A stretch of DNA of 7,001 bases. Origin: JBFIHZ01 sp041601535 (GTDB lineage Bacteria > Pseudomonadota > Gammaproteobacteria > Xanthomonadales > SZUA-36). Positions 1 to 5,189 of the stretch are shown one piece after another (positions within the stretch are counted from its first letter, which is position 1; each line of letters opens with the position of its first letter). The DNA lies in the NCBI GenBank assembly GCA_041601535.1, contig JBFIHZ010000215.1:1-7001 (forward strand), given 5' to 3'. The notes below the pieces were generated by a model that had not been told where the DNA came from, searched no databases, and worked only from the letters and a program-made list of their open reading frames with translations. The position numbers were made by a program, and so were the translations under genes.

Positions 1-302
1 CCGACGCCCAGGATAAAGGCTTGTTTGGCGGCCACCGGGTCGCCGCTGCCCGGATAGGTGTACCAGATGATCAGGAAACTGTCGTTGTCCAGCACCTGGA
101 ATTCGAACCCTTCGAGGTCGCGGTCGGGGTTATACCAGGAGCCGGACAATACGGACGGGTCAGGGATATCCTGGGCGGCTGCCACGGGCGCGCCAAGCAG
201 CAGCGCGAACCCGACCAGACCCGTGCGCAGCCAGTGCGAAGTGAACTGCCCCGCCATGTATCTGCGGATGCCATCAATGAATGAAACCGGTTTCCTGTAC
301 AT
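1..302 (-). CDS. Exported protein with SGSWYNP motif, N-terminal part (partial)
   Basis: The minus-strand frame is open from the start to the left edge, giving 100 codons and no stop, so the C-terminus is missing. With the ATG at 302 the protein has Arg/Lys in its first 26 residues, a hydrophobic stretch at about 28-42 (TGLVGFALLLGAPVAAA) and a likely signal peptidase I site after AAA. The mature part begins with SGSWYNPDRDLEGFEFQVL, followed by FLIIWYTYPGSGD. This Trp/Tyr-rich motif (GxWYNP...G.GF...VFWYTY) recurs in exported, mostly uncharacterised proteobacterial proteins, so the location is probably periplasm or cell surface and the function is unknown. Start choice: the ATG at 302 has AGGGAGG at 315-321, 12 nt upstream. 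A second in-frame ATG at 257 gives a more usual signal peptide length but has no clear ribosome site. A weak -10 like TATCAT lies at 346-351 on this strand. Confidence 0.75.
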   Translation of the reverse strand, partial: MYRKPVSFIDGIRRYMAGQFTSHWLRTGLVGFALLLGAPVAAAQDIPDPSVLSGSWYNPDRDLEGFEFQVLDNDSFLIIWYTYPGSGDPVAAKQAFILGV

Positions 303-507
303 AGGGCCTGGCGGCCTCCCTGCTAGCCGTCGAACGTGAACGCACATGATATAGGCAGGCGCGGAGAAATAGAATTGAAACCACATTCAGCCGCCCGGCC
401 TGGCTGGCGGTCTGCCGGCATGATTGGCCGGAAAAAGCGCACCCCTGCGAATGATTGAAAGCGCGTGCATGAGGCAAGCTGCAACCGTACAAGCGCCATG
501 CCGGGTA
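303..507. other. Intergenic region between the MerR gene and the exported-protein gene
   Basis: No convincing gene lies here; the frames crossing it are shadows. Both flanking genes read leftward, so it should hold the 3' end of the MerR transcript and the promoter of the exported-protein gene. On the minus strand a very short hairpin, CGCA-GGGG-TGCG (438-449), is followed by C and five T (432-436), which is a weak terminator candidate for the MerR gene. TATCAT at 346-351 (minus) is a possible -10, but no good -35 is seen at the right distance. GC-rich short inverted repeats around 390-425 have no U-tract. Confidence 0.4.
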
Positions 508-972
508 TTACCGCGTGATCGCAGCCGGCCTGCGCGGCGGGGATGCCTTGCCGATGGACTTGCCCTTGCGTTCGCGGCCGGCCCCGGTCGCGGCCAGCCC
601 CAGCAAGCGGCGGAACTTGGGGCACTCCATATGGCTGGGCGCAGGGCAGGCAGCAGCGTGGCGCAGGCCATCGCGCATGGATTTCAGTTTGCGGATGGTT
701 ACATCCAGCTCATCCGCCTTGCGGGCCAGGGCTGCGCGGTCGATCTGTGGTCTGCCACCGGGCGCAAACATGCGCGCGATCTCGTCCAGTGAAAAACCGG
801 CGGAACGTCCCAGTGCAATCAAAGCCAGCCGTTCCAGCACGGCAGGATCAAACAACCGGCGCAGTCCGCGCCGGCCAACCGAGACGATCAGGCCTTTTTC
901 CTCGTAGTAACGCAGCGCTGAGGCGGGCAGGCCCGACTGCTTGGACACCTCGGCTATATCCAGGTAGTGCAT
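508..972 (-). CDS. MerR-family transcriptional regulator
   Basis: A 154-residue cytoplasmic DNA-binding regulator. Residues 3-22 form the MerR helix-turn-helix (YLDIAEVSKQSGLPASALRY), followed by YYEEKGLI at 22-29, the wing (RRGLRRLFD) at 34-42 and a second helical pair (SLDEIARMF) at 61-69. Residues about 76-104 form the long dimerisation helix. After it comes CPAPSHMECPKF with Cys109, His114 and Cys117, a possible metal or thiol sensing site. SoxR's iron-sulphur cysteine cluster is not present. The tail (130-154) is Arg/Lys/Pro-rich. Start ATG at 972 has GAGG at 981-984 with 8-nt spacing; this site lies inside the putative operator, which suggests autoregulation. The gene is divergent from the DUF2938 gene, the usual arrangement of MerR regulators with their targets. 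The family is certain; the inducer is unknown. Confidence 0.93.
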   Translation of the reverse strand: MHYLDIAEVSKQSGLPASALRYYEEKGLIVSVGRRGLRRLFDPAVLERLALIALGRSAGFSLDEIARMFAPGGRPQIDRAALARKADELDVTIRKLKSMRDGLRHAAACPAPSHMECPKFRRLLGLAATGAGRERKGKSIGKASPPRRPAAITR

Positions 973-1007
973 GCACTTGACCTCAAGTGGACTTTAAGTG
1001 GCACTCT
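967..1007 (+). promoter_or_regulatory. MerR-type promoter-operator for the DUF2938 gene
   Basis: A -35 box TTGACC (977-982) and a weak -10 like CACTCT (1002-1007) are separated by exactly 19 bp, the long spacer that MerR-family activators correct by twisting the DNA. The spacer region carries an imperfect dyad, CCTCAAGT-GG-ACTTTAAG (981-998), resembling the SoxR box layout. Nearby are a perfect dyad ACTTGA-CC-TCAAGT (975-988), a direct repeat AAGTGG at 985-990 and 996-1001 (11 bp apart, one helical turn), and the palindrome GTGCATGCAC (967-976) covering the regulator's start codon. The predicted transcript start near 1014 leaves a leader of about 45 nt. The -10 is poor, as expected for an activated promoter. 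Confidence 0.65.
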
Positions 1008-1058
1008 AGCGCTTGCAGTGGTTTTTGACAAATCCGCACTAATCATGAGGAAACACAT

Positions 1059-1544
1059 ATGGAATATTTAATCTGCACAGCAATCATCGGGGTGGCCGCT
1101 ACCGCGGTAATGGACCTTGGGTCCCTGGTCCGCAAGCAGCTTTTCGGCCAGCCGCTGCCCAATTACGCCCTGGTCGGCCGGTGGTTTTTGTACATGCCAC
1201 GCGGAAAATTCCGCCATCAGTCCATTGCCGCAGCACAGCCAATACACGGCGAACTGCTGGCCGGCTGGAGCGCGCATTACCTGACCGGTATCGCATTTGC
1301 CGGACTGCTGCTGGGTATCTTCGGCAAAGCCTGGCTGCAACACCCCACACCCGGTCCGGCGCTGGCGGTTGGCCTGGCTACCGTGGCGGCACCCTTCCTG
1401 CTGATGCAGCCTGGCATGGGCGCCGGTATTGCCGCGCGCCGCACGCCGCGGCCGGGTGCGGCCAGGCTGCAAAGCCTGATCACACATGCGGTATTCGGGA
1501 TTGGCCTGTACCTGGCCGGCTGGCTGGCGCATTATTTGATGTAA
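1059..1544 (+). CDS. DUF2938-type integral membrane protein
   Basis: A 161-residue inner-membrane protein of unknown function. Likely membrane helices are at about 1-20, 72-90, 100-118 and 138-158. The N-terminal block (AATAVMDLGSLVRKQLFGQ) and the loop with NYALVGRWFLYMPRGKFRHQSI match what I know of the DUF2938 family, and the length is normal for it. Conserved polar residues in or near helices (Asp19, His63, His73, His143) are visible. ATG at 1059 has GAGGA at 1047-1051 with 7-nt spacing. It is divergent from the MerR regulator and preceded by a 19-bp-spacer promoter, so it is most likely the regulator's target. A role in transport, or in tolerance of whatever the regulator senses, is inference. 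The family call rests on recognition by eye. Confidence 0.8.
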   Translation: MEYLICTAIIGVAATAVMDLGSLVRKQLFGQPLPNYALVGRWFLYMPRGKFRHQSIAAAQPIHGELLAGWSAHYLTGIAFAGLLLGIFGKAWLQHPTPGPALAVGLATVAAPFLLMQPGMGAGIAARRTPRPGAARLQSLITHAVFGIGLYLAGWLAHYLM

Positions 1545-1623
1545 ACACGCTGCGGAGTGACCGCAAACAATCGTTTCGTCCGCACCCGCGATAATCACCA
1601 GTTGAACTGCAAAGGAACCCGCC

Positions 1624-2112
1624 ATGAGTCAGATACCGTCCTTGTTTTCCTTACCGCTGGCCATTCTGGCGTGTAGTCTGCCCGTCGGTGCTGGCGGTGC
1701 GGATGTCCCGTCCGACAGGGAGCAAATTGCAGAACTCCGCGAGCAGTCCAACCAGGCCATCGCCCGGCACGACCTGGCGGGTGTACTGGCCTCGTTCGAC
1801 GATAAATACCAGGTCACCAGTGGCAGCGGCGAACTGTTCCAGGAAACGCATGCTGAACGGCTGGCACACTGGCAGGAAATATTCGCGGTGAGTGATGACA
1901 TTATCTATACACGCAGCCCGCAGACGATTGAAGTCAGTACCTACCTGCCGCGCGCGGCCGAACATGGGCGCTGGACCGGTTCGTGGACATCGGAGGCCGG
2001 GCGCAAAGAGCTGGGTGGCTCGTATACCGCGTCGTGGAGCAAGGTGGATGGTGTATGGAAGATCCGCTCGGAAATTTTCATTACCTTGTTCTGCAATGGC
2101 CCTGGTTGCTGA
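1624..2112 (+). CDS. Exported NTF2/SnoaL-like protein (DUF4440 type)
   Basis: A 162-residue protein. Residues 1-26 are a hydrophobic export signal unusual in having no Lys or Arg before the core. Cleavage after GAGGA (about 26) or a lipobox-like ILAC ending at Cys17 are both possible. The mature domain has the NTF2-like fold pattern: a long N-terminal helix (REQIAELREQSNQAIARHDLA, 32-52), DDKYQVTSGSGELF (59-72), a helix around HAERLAHWQEIF (76-87), then beta strands including GRWTGSWTS (115-123), YTASWSKVDGVWKIRSEIF (134-152) and the end FITLFCNGPGC. The closing W-K-I-R-S-E-x-F pattern is typical of DUF4440 proteins. Substrate is unknown; the family includes small-ligand enzymes and non-enzymatic binders. 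ATG has AAGGA at 1612-1616, 7-nt spacing. It starts 79 nt after the DUF2938 gene with no clear terminator between, so co-transcription under the MerR promoter is possible. Confidence 0.82.
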   Translation: MSQIPSLFSLPLAILACSLPVGAGGADVPSDREQIAELREQSNQAIARHDLAGVLASFDDKYQVTSGSGELFQETHAERLAHWQEIFAVSDDIIYTRSPQTIEVSTYLPRAAEHGRWTGSWTSEAGRKELGGSYTASWSKVDGVWKIRSEIFITLFCNGPGC

Positions 2113-2140
2113 ACCATCTGGATAATCAGGAAGTACGGTG

Positions 2141-2169
2141 AAGCGTTTTCGGCGCGGCAAAAGCGCTTT
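2141..2169 (+). terminator. Imperfect hairpin downstream of the NTF2-like gene
   Basis: AAGCGTTTT (2141-2149) pairs with AAAAGCGCTT (2159-2168) with a single bulged G, around a GC-rich 9-nt loop. It lies about 30 nt after the stop at 2112. What follows is TTCGCGG rather than a T-run, so it is at best a weak intrinsic terminator or a 3'-end stabilising structure. Confidence 0.3.
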
Positions 2170-2182
2170 CGCGGGATCGTAG

Positions 2183-2210
2183 TTGGCGAACATATCCTGA
2201 TCATTATTAA
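2183..2210 (+). promoter_or_regulatory. Candidate promoter for the membrane protein gene at 2259
   Basis: TTGGCG (2183-2188, 4 of 6 to the -35 consensus) and TATTAA (2205-2210, 4 of 6 to the -10) are 16 bp apart in the most AT-rich part of this gap. TAAAAT at 2208-2213 is a better -10 by sequence but would need a 19-bp spacer. Transcription would start about 40 nt before the ATG at 2259. Confidence 0.35.
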
Positions 2211-2258
2211 AATGCGGCGCGCATTGACCTCAGCGCCGTGGCAGGCAAGACTTGTTGC

Positions 2259-2771
2259 ATGAAAGCGCACAGCAGCATCACGATCAATGGCAAACACTAC
2301 CCGGCAGGAACGGAGCTTGCCTGGTACGCCATCTACCCATTCTTCCTGGTCCATATGCTGATATTCGGGCTTTCGGGGTTTTTCATGGCCTATGCCAATG
2401 ATGCGCCGTCACTCAGTTTTCTCTACCTTCATGGCGGTTTCGCCATCTTCATTTATCTGATTTTCTACCTGGCGATATTTGGGGTGGGTCAGGTGAAGTG
2501 GATGTTTATAAATGCCGCCCTGGGCCTGTTCGGCATTTATGCGCAGATCAGCTGGATTCTGGCCTTGTTCGGCAAGCAGGCCGATGACTACCCGGTGTCC
2601 GTGCACGTCATTCCTTTCCTGTATTACGTGCTCTACACGTTTTTGCTGTACCAGATGGTGCTCGATGTGACGGGCGCGCGGAAGAACCCACAGAAAAAGC
2701 GGACTGTTGAAAACATCTATATCGCGACCTCGGTACTGGTCTACGGCCTGATTTATACATTCGAAACCTGA
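2259..2771 (+). CDS. Multi-pass inner-membrane protein of unknown function
   Basis: A 170-residue hydrophobic protein, not recognised as a named family. A short polar N-terminus (MKAHSSITINGKHYPAGTEL) reads like a small beta hairpin. It is followed by membrane segments at about 24-45, 55-76, 82-104, 115-134 and probably 152-168. Polar loops include GQVKWMF, GKQADDYPVSVHV and the basic TGARKNPQKKR (138-147), which should face the cytoplasm. His33, His59 and His116 lie in or near membrane segments. The frame also opens from a GTG at 2238, but that start has no ribosome site and would add a non-conserved-looking MAGKTCC. ATG 2259 is preferred although its own site (AGG at 2243-2245) is weak and distant. 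It converges on the mini-protein/desaturase unit, with a shared terminator candidate between. Confidence 0.82.
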   Translation: MKAHSSITINGKHYPAGTELAWYAIYPFFLVHMLIFGLSGFFMAYANDAPSLSFLYLHGGFAIFIYLIFYLAIFGVGQVKWMFINAALGLFGIYAQISWILALFGKQADDYPVSVHVIPFLYYVLYTFLLYQMVLDVTGARKNPQKKRTVENIYIATSVLVYGLIYTFET

Positions 2772-2785
2772 CCCGCCCTCCGAGG

Positions 2786-2813
2786 AAAAAAGGCGATGTG
2801 GCCAGTGCCTTTT
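2786..2813. terminator. Candidate bidirectional intrinsic terminator between convergent units
   Basis: AAAAGGC (2788-2794) pairs with GCCTTTT (2807-2813) around a 12-nt loop, with an A-run extending to 2786. On the minus strand the stem is followed by a T6 stretch (positions 2791 to 2786), a fair terminator for the desaturase/mini-protein unit. On the plus strand the T4 ends the stem 42 nt after the membrane protein stop. The stem is short (3 G-C pairs), so strength is uncertain. A 12-bp palindrome TTTTACGTAAAA overlaps at 2810-2821. Confidence 0.5.
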
Positions 2814-2888
2814 ACGTAAAAAAGCGTTCCCGCCGTCCTGAATCTATCGGGCCTGCACTTTTGCCAGCTTATTTACGTGCGTGGCTGT

Positions 2889-2925
2889 GCCCAGGCACTC
2901 AGAACAACAGCCTGAGTGCCTGGGC
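2889..2925. repeat. Perfect 14-bp inverted repeat over the mini-protein 3' end
   Basis: GCCCAGGCACTCAG (2889-2902) and CTGAGTGCCTGGGC (2912-2925) are exact reverse complements around a 9-nt loop. In the minus-strand transcript the hairpin spans the last eight codons of the mini-protein, and its stop codon (2899-2901) lies in the 3' arm. There is no T-run on either side, so it is not a standard terminator. It could protect the transcript 3' end, slow ribosomes, or be a protein or Rho-related site. Confidence 0.75.
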
Positions 2926-2988
2926 CATGCTCAAGAACATGGTGCCGATAACCAGTGTTTGCACCAGCCGGGAGAACCACCGGTTCAT
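2899..2988 (-). CDS. 29-residue hydrophobic mini-protein, coupled to the desaturase
   Basis: A very short minus-strand gene beginning MNRWFSRLVQTLVIGTMF and ending ALRLLF. It has basic residues at 3 and 7, a hydrophobic helix at about 8-24 able to cross the membrane once, and one Arg near the end. Its ATG overlaps the desaturase stop as ATGA (2985-2988), a classic translational-coupling arrangement, and a strong GGAGG (2993-2997) formed by the last desaturase codons lies 4 nt before it. These are direct observations. That it is a subunit or regulator of the membrane desaturase, like other single-helix small membrane proteins, is inference. No homologue is recognised. The alternative is that the stretch is only a 3' untranslated hairpin; the ribosome site and exact overlap argue against that. 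Confidence 0.6.
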   Translation of the reverse strand: MNRWFSRLVQTLVIGTMFLSMAQALRLLF

Positions 2989-3755
2989 TTTTCCTCCAGG
3001 GCATAGCCGTTGCCGCCGGTGATCTGACCGCTGCGTGAAACATCACGTCCCAGTAACATCTGTGGAATGCGCAATGAGGCGCCATCGTAGAATCCCACCT
3101 GGCCGTCAAACCGCTGCGGGTTCTTGAAGGTGCCGAATACCCAGTCCCACAGGGGCAGCTCGGAAAAATTTCCGGTGTGCCGGCCGCGCTGATGATGCAG
3201 GGAGTGATATTCCGGCCGTGCGATGATGTTGCCCAGCCAGCGGGGAGTTCTCAGGTTGGCGTGCGTGAACAGACTGATCAGTCCGGCCATCACACCGGTA
3301 ATCGCCCCTGCCAGCGGGCTGACACCCAGCACCACCACCAATGCGAAACTGGCTGAAAATGTAAAGCCCACCGCATCCAGTGGAGAGAAGTACAGCGAAC
3401 CGTAAATGTCCATCCGTTCGGCGGAATGGTGCATCTGGTGAAAATAACGCCACATCACATCAAAGCGATGCAGGCTGCGATGCCACCAGTAGCCGCAAAA
3501 CTGCAGCACGATATAACCCAGCGGTACTGCAAGCCACAGCGGCAGGCTGCTCGCGTCAATCAGCTGCAGCCCTTCCATCCAGTCAGCCCACAGGTAGGGA
3601 GAGTAGCTGGCCAGAGCGATATACATGATGGCTGAGAGAACACCGCGCGTCTTCCACCACGGGGTGTTCGGAAAGGGGCGGGCCGGCATAAACAGGTCCA
3701 GCAGAACGAACACGCCAAAACCGGCCGCCAAAGCATAGTTGTAAATATTAAACAT
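2985..3755 (-). CDS. Sterol desaturase / fatty acid hydroxylase family membrane enzyme
   Basis: A 256-residue integral membrane protein with the histidine signature of the fatty acid hydroxylase superfamily, whose members use a di-iron centre and O2 to hydroxylate or desaturate lipids. The boxes are HRSLH (92-96), HQMHH (106-110) and HSLHH (184-188). Further histidines are His165 (FTHANLRTP) and His193 (RGRHTGNF). Membrane segments are likely at about 5-22, 37-55, 72-90, 128-145 and 147-163. The C-terminal WDWVFGTF (203-210) after the last box is also typical. Length is normal for the bacterial members. ATG at 3755 has GGAG at 3763-3766 with 7-nt spacing. The substrate (sterol, hopanoid, carotenoid or acyl chain) cannot be told from sequence. 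The stop overlaps the 29-residue mini-protein start, so the two should be one transcript. It is divergent from the methyltransferase gene. Confidence 0.92.
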   Translation of the reverse strand: MFNIYNYALAAGFGVFVLLDLFMPARPFPNTPWWKTRGVLSAIMYIALASYSPYLWADWMEGLQLIDASSLPLWLAVPLGYIVLQFCGYWWHRSLHRFDVMWRYFHQMHHSAERMDIYGSLYFSPLDAVGFTFSASFALVVVLGVSPLAGAITGVMAGLISLFTHANLRTPRWLGNIIARPEYHSLHHQRGRHTGNFSELPLWDWVFGTFKNPQRFDGQVGFYDGASLRIPQMLLGRDVSRSGQITGGNGYALEEK

Positions 3756-3787
3756 GTTCTGGCTCCAATGAATATTTCGTCAATTTT

Positions 3788-3806
3788 GATTCACCAGCAG
3801 TGAATC
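3788..3806. repeat. Inverted repeat GATTCAC-N5-GTGAATC, possible operator
   Basis: Perfect 7-bp arms GATTCAC (3788-3794) and GTGAATC (3800-3806) with a 5-nt spacer, 33 nt upstream of the desaturase ATG. The size and symmetry fit a dimeric repressor site. It overlaps the best -10 candidate on the minus strand. A short leader hairpin is the alternative. Confidence 0.4.
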
Positions 3807-3852
3807 GAGCGCGCCATGCTACGGAGTCAACATGGGAACCAGCGTTGGAGCG

Positions 3853-3876
3853 GGCGTGGAAAATGGCGTGGAAAAT
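3853..3876. repeat. Perfect 12-bp tandem repeat (two copies)
   Basis: GGCGTGGAAAAT occurs twice head to tail at 3853-3864 and 3865-3876 without mismatch, inside the divergent gap. This may be a recent duplication or a pair of protein-binding sites slightly over one helical turn apart. Confidence 0.85.
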
Positions 3877-4027
3877 TCACTGGACGACGGCAGTCGAAGT
3901 CCGGTCGCTTACGAACCGTTTCCGTTTACCACGTCACAGAAAGCTGCATTTCCGAACCGAAAAACCACGCTGGTTCAAACGCTCGGTCACACGAAGCCTG
4001 CCTAGACTCACCGCCCATTGATGAAAC

Positions 4028-4080
4028 CATCCGGCATGGAACCCGGGGACCATGTAATGAAGTTCCCGGGTTGCCGGATG
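4028..4080 (+). repeat. 53-nt long hairpin in the methyltransferase leader
   Basis: The outer stem CATCCGGC (4028-4035) pairs with GCCGGATG (4073-4080). After a one-sided 4-nt bulge (4036-4039), the inner stem AACCCGGGGAC (4040-4050) pairs with GTTCCCGGGTT (4062-4072), with one G-U wobble. The loop is 11 nt (4051-4061). The total is 19 base pairs, mostly G-C. It ends 44 nt before the TTG start and is not followed by a T-run, so it is not an ordinary terminator. It could be a leader element controlling the methyltransferase, a protein-binding palindrome, or a copy of a dispersed REP-like repeat. Confidence 0.7.
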
Positions 4081-4110
4081 TATCAATTGGAATAACGCGA
4101 AATTTGTATA

Positions 4111-4116
4111 AAGGAG
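4111..4116 (+). promoter_or_regulatory. Ribosome binding site that fixes a TTG start
   Basis: AAGGAG lies 8 nt before TTG at 4125. No ATG or GTG in the correct frame is near; the ATG at 4117 is in another frame. This strong site makes TTG 4125 the most credible start for the methyltransferase. Confidence 0.8.
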
Positions 4117-4124
4117 ATGACACA

Positions 4125-5189
4125 TTGAATACGCAGGTTGATTCGAAGAAACTCGAACACTTTCTGGACAAGGTCGTGAGTGATCTTGCGGCCAACTACA
4201 CCGGCGTGCTGGTGAGTGTTGGTGACAAGCTGGGCCTGTACCAGGCGCTGCAAGACGCCGGGCCAGTGACTTCGGCCGAGTTGGCTGCACGCAGTGACTG
4301 TAGTGAACGGTACGTACGCGAATGGCTGAATGCGCAGGCCGCGGCTGGCTATATCCGCTACCACGCTGATAGCGCCACCTACGATATGACCCCCGAACAA
4401 GCGGCTGTTTTTGCTGACCGGGAAAGCCCGGTATTTTTTCCGCCGGCCTGGCAGGTTCCCGCCTCCATGTGGTTTGACGAAGACAAAACGGTCGATTCAT
4501 TCCGCAGCGGAGAAGGGGTAGCCTGGGGTGACCATGATGAGCGCTTGTTCTGTGGCGTCGCTGCTTTCTTCCGTAACGGTTACCGGGCCAACCTGGTGGA
4601 TCACTGGCTGCCGGCGCTTGAAGGGGTAACCGAAAAGCTGAAACACGGCGCGCTGGTGGTCGATATCGGCTGCGGTCACGGCCACTCGACAGTGTTTATG
4701 GCGCAGGCGTTTCCGAACTCCCGCTTTGTTGGTATCGACACCCACGAGGGGTCTTTGCGGGCCGCGCGGGAACTGGCCGCAGCCGCCGGTGTTGAACAGC
4801 GTGTGACGTTTGAATGTGCCGGCGCGACGGATTTCACCCGCCGTGAGGTGGATCTGATCTGCTTTTTTGACTGCCTGCACGACATGGGGCACCCGGCCGC
4901 TGCGGCGAAACATGCTTTGCAGGCACTGGCTCCGGATGGCACGGTCCTGCTGGTAGAGCCGTTTGCGAACGACCGCGTTGAAGACAATCTCAACCCGGTC
5001 GGACAGCTTTATTATTCAGCATCAACAACGCTGTGTTGTGCCCATGCCATGTCGGAGAATGGAACCCATACGCTGGGCGCTCAGGCAGGCACAGCCCGGT
5101 TGGAAGAGCTGTTTGTGCAGGCCGGCTTTGGCACCTTCCGGCTGGCGACGAAGACCCCGTTCAACCTGATTCTGGAAGCCAAGCCCTGA
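4125..5189 (+). CDS. SAM-dependent class I methyltransferase with N-terminal winged helix
   Basis: A 354-residue cytoplasmic protein. Residues about 25-95 form a dimerisation/winged-helix region (LYQALQDAGPVTSAELAARS, then RYVREWLNAQAAAGYI), as in small-molecule O-methyltransferases and Rv2258c-like proteins. The Rossmann methyltransferase domain starts near 170. Motif I is VVDIGCGHGHST with Asp180, Gly182, Gly184 and Gly186. The acidic residue ending strand 2 is Asp205 (FVGIDTHE). Then come ICFFDCLHDMGHP (Asp249, His252, Asp253) and the post-motif strand GTVLLVEPFAND. The region between (PPAWQVPASMWFDEDKTVD, RNGYRANLVDHWLPAL) should cap the substrate pocket. Substrate is unknown. The frame stays open upstream to 3816, but the ribosome site at 4111-4116 supports TTG 4125. 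A long hairpin lies in its leader and a strong terminator follows at 5325-5405, so it is probably a single-gene unit. Confidence 0.9.
   Translation: MNTQVDSKKLEHFLDKVVSDLAANYTGVLVSVGDKLGLYQALQDAGPVTSAELAARSDCSERYVREWLNAQAAAGYIRYHADSATYDMTPEQAAVFADRESPVFFPPAWQVPASMWFDEDKTVDSFRSGEGVAWGDHDERLFCGVAAFFRNGYRANLVDHWLPALEGVTEKLKHGALVVDIGCGHGHSTVFMAQAFPNSRFVGIDTHEGSLRAARELAAAAGVEQRVTFECAGATDFTRREVDLICFFDCLHDMGHPAAAAKHALQALAPDGTVLLVEPFANDRVEDNLNPVGQLYYSASTTLCCAHAMSENGTHTLGAQAGTARLEELFVQAGFGTFRLATKTPFNLILEAKP

Larger units (their letters stand above)
3756..4124. other. Divergent non-coding region between desaturase and methyltransferase
   Basis: This 369-nt gap should carry promoters for both flanking genes. 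Frames crossing it, including an in-frame extension of the methyltransferase back to 3816, have low-complexity basic composition and no ribosome sites, so I treat it as non-coding. On the minus strand TTGACT (3830 to 3825) and GATTCA (3806 to 3801) with an 18-bp spacer form a weak promoter candidate for the desaturase whose -10 lies in the inverted repeat at 3788-3806. No convincing plus-strand promoter was found. The tandem repeat at 3853-3876 and the hairpin at 4028-4080 are listed separately. Confidence 0.5.

Noticed and set aside
508..972. Calling the MerR protein SoxR or another named member
   Set aside because: The SoxR iron-sulphur cysteine cluster and the metal-binding patterns of named MerR proteins are absent, so only the family can be stated.
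1068..1625. 185-residue minus-strand open frame
   Set aside because: It is antisense to the DUF2938 gene, shows no domain and has irregular Cys/Gln/Arg-rich composition.
1651..2193. 180-residue minus-strand open frame
   Set aside because: It is antisense to the NTF2-like gene, which has a good ribosome site, a signal peptide and a family-like C-terminus.
2238..2258. GTG start for the membrane protein
   Set aside because: It has no Shine-Dalgarno site and adds an unlikely Cys-Cys peptide; ATG 2259 is more plausible.
2795..2818. Tiny plus-strand ORF ATG-TGG-CCA... of 7 codons after a GAGGA site
   Set aside because: It lies in the terminator stem-loop between convergent genes; too short and probably chance.
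2798..3022. 74-residue plus-strand open frame
   Set aside because: It overlaps the terminator candidate, the mini-protein and the desaturase end on the other strand, with no ribosome site.
4087..4112. TTGGAA...TATAAA promoter-like pair before the methyltransferase
   Set aside because: The spacer is only 14 bp and the -10 would overlap the ribosome binding site.
3816..4124. N-terminal extension of the methyltransferase by 103 residues from ATG 3816
   Set aside because: The extension is basic and low in hydrophobic pattern, runs through the tandem repeat and the hairpin, and has no ribosome site, whereas TTG 4125 has AAGGAG 8 nt upstream.
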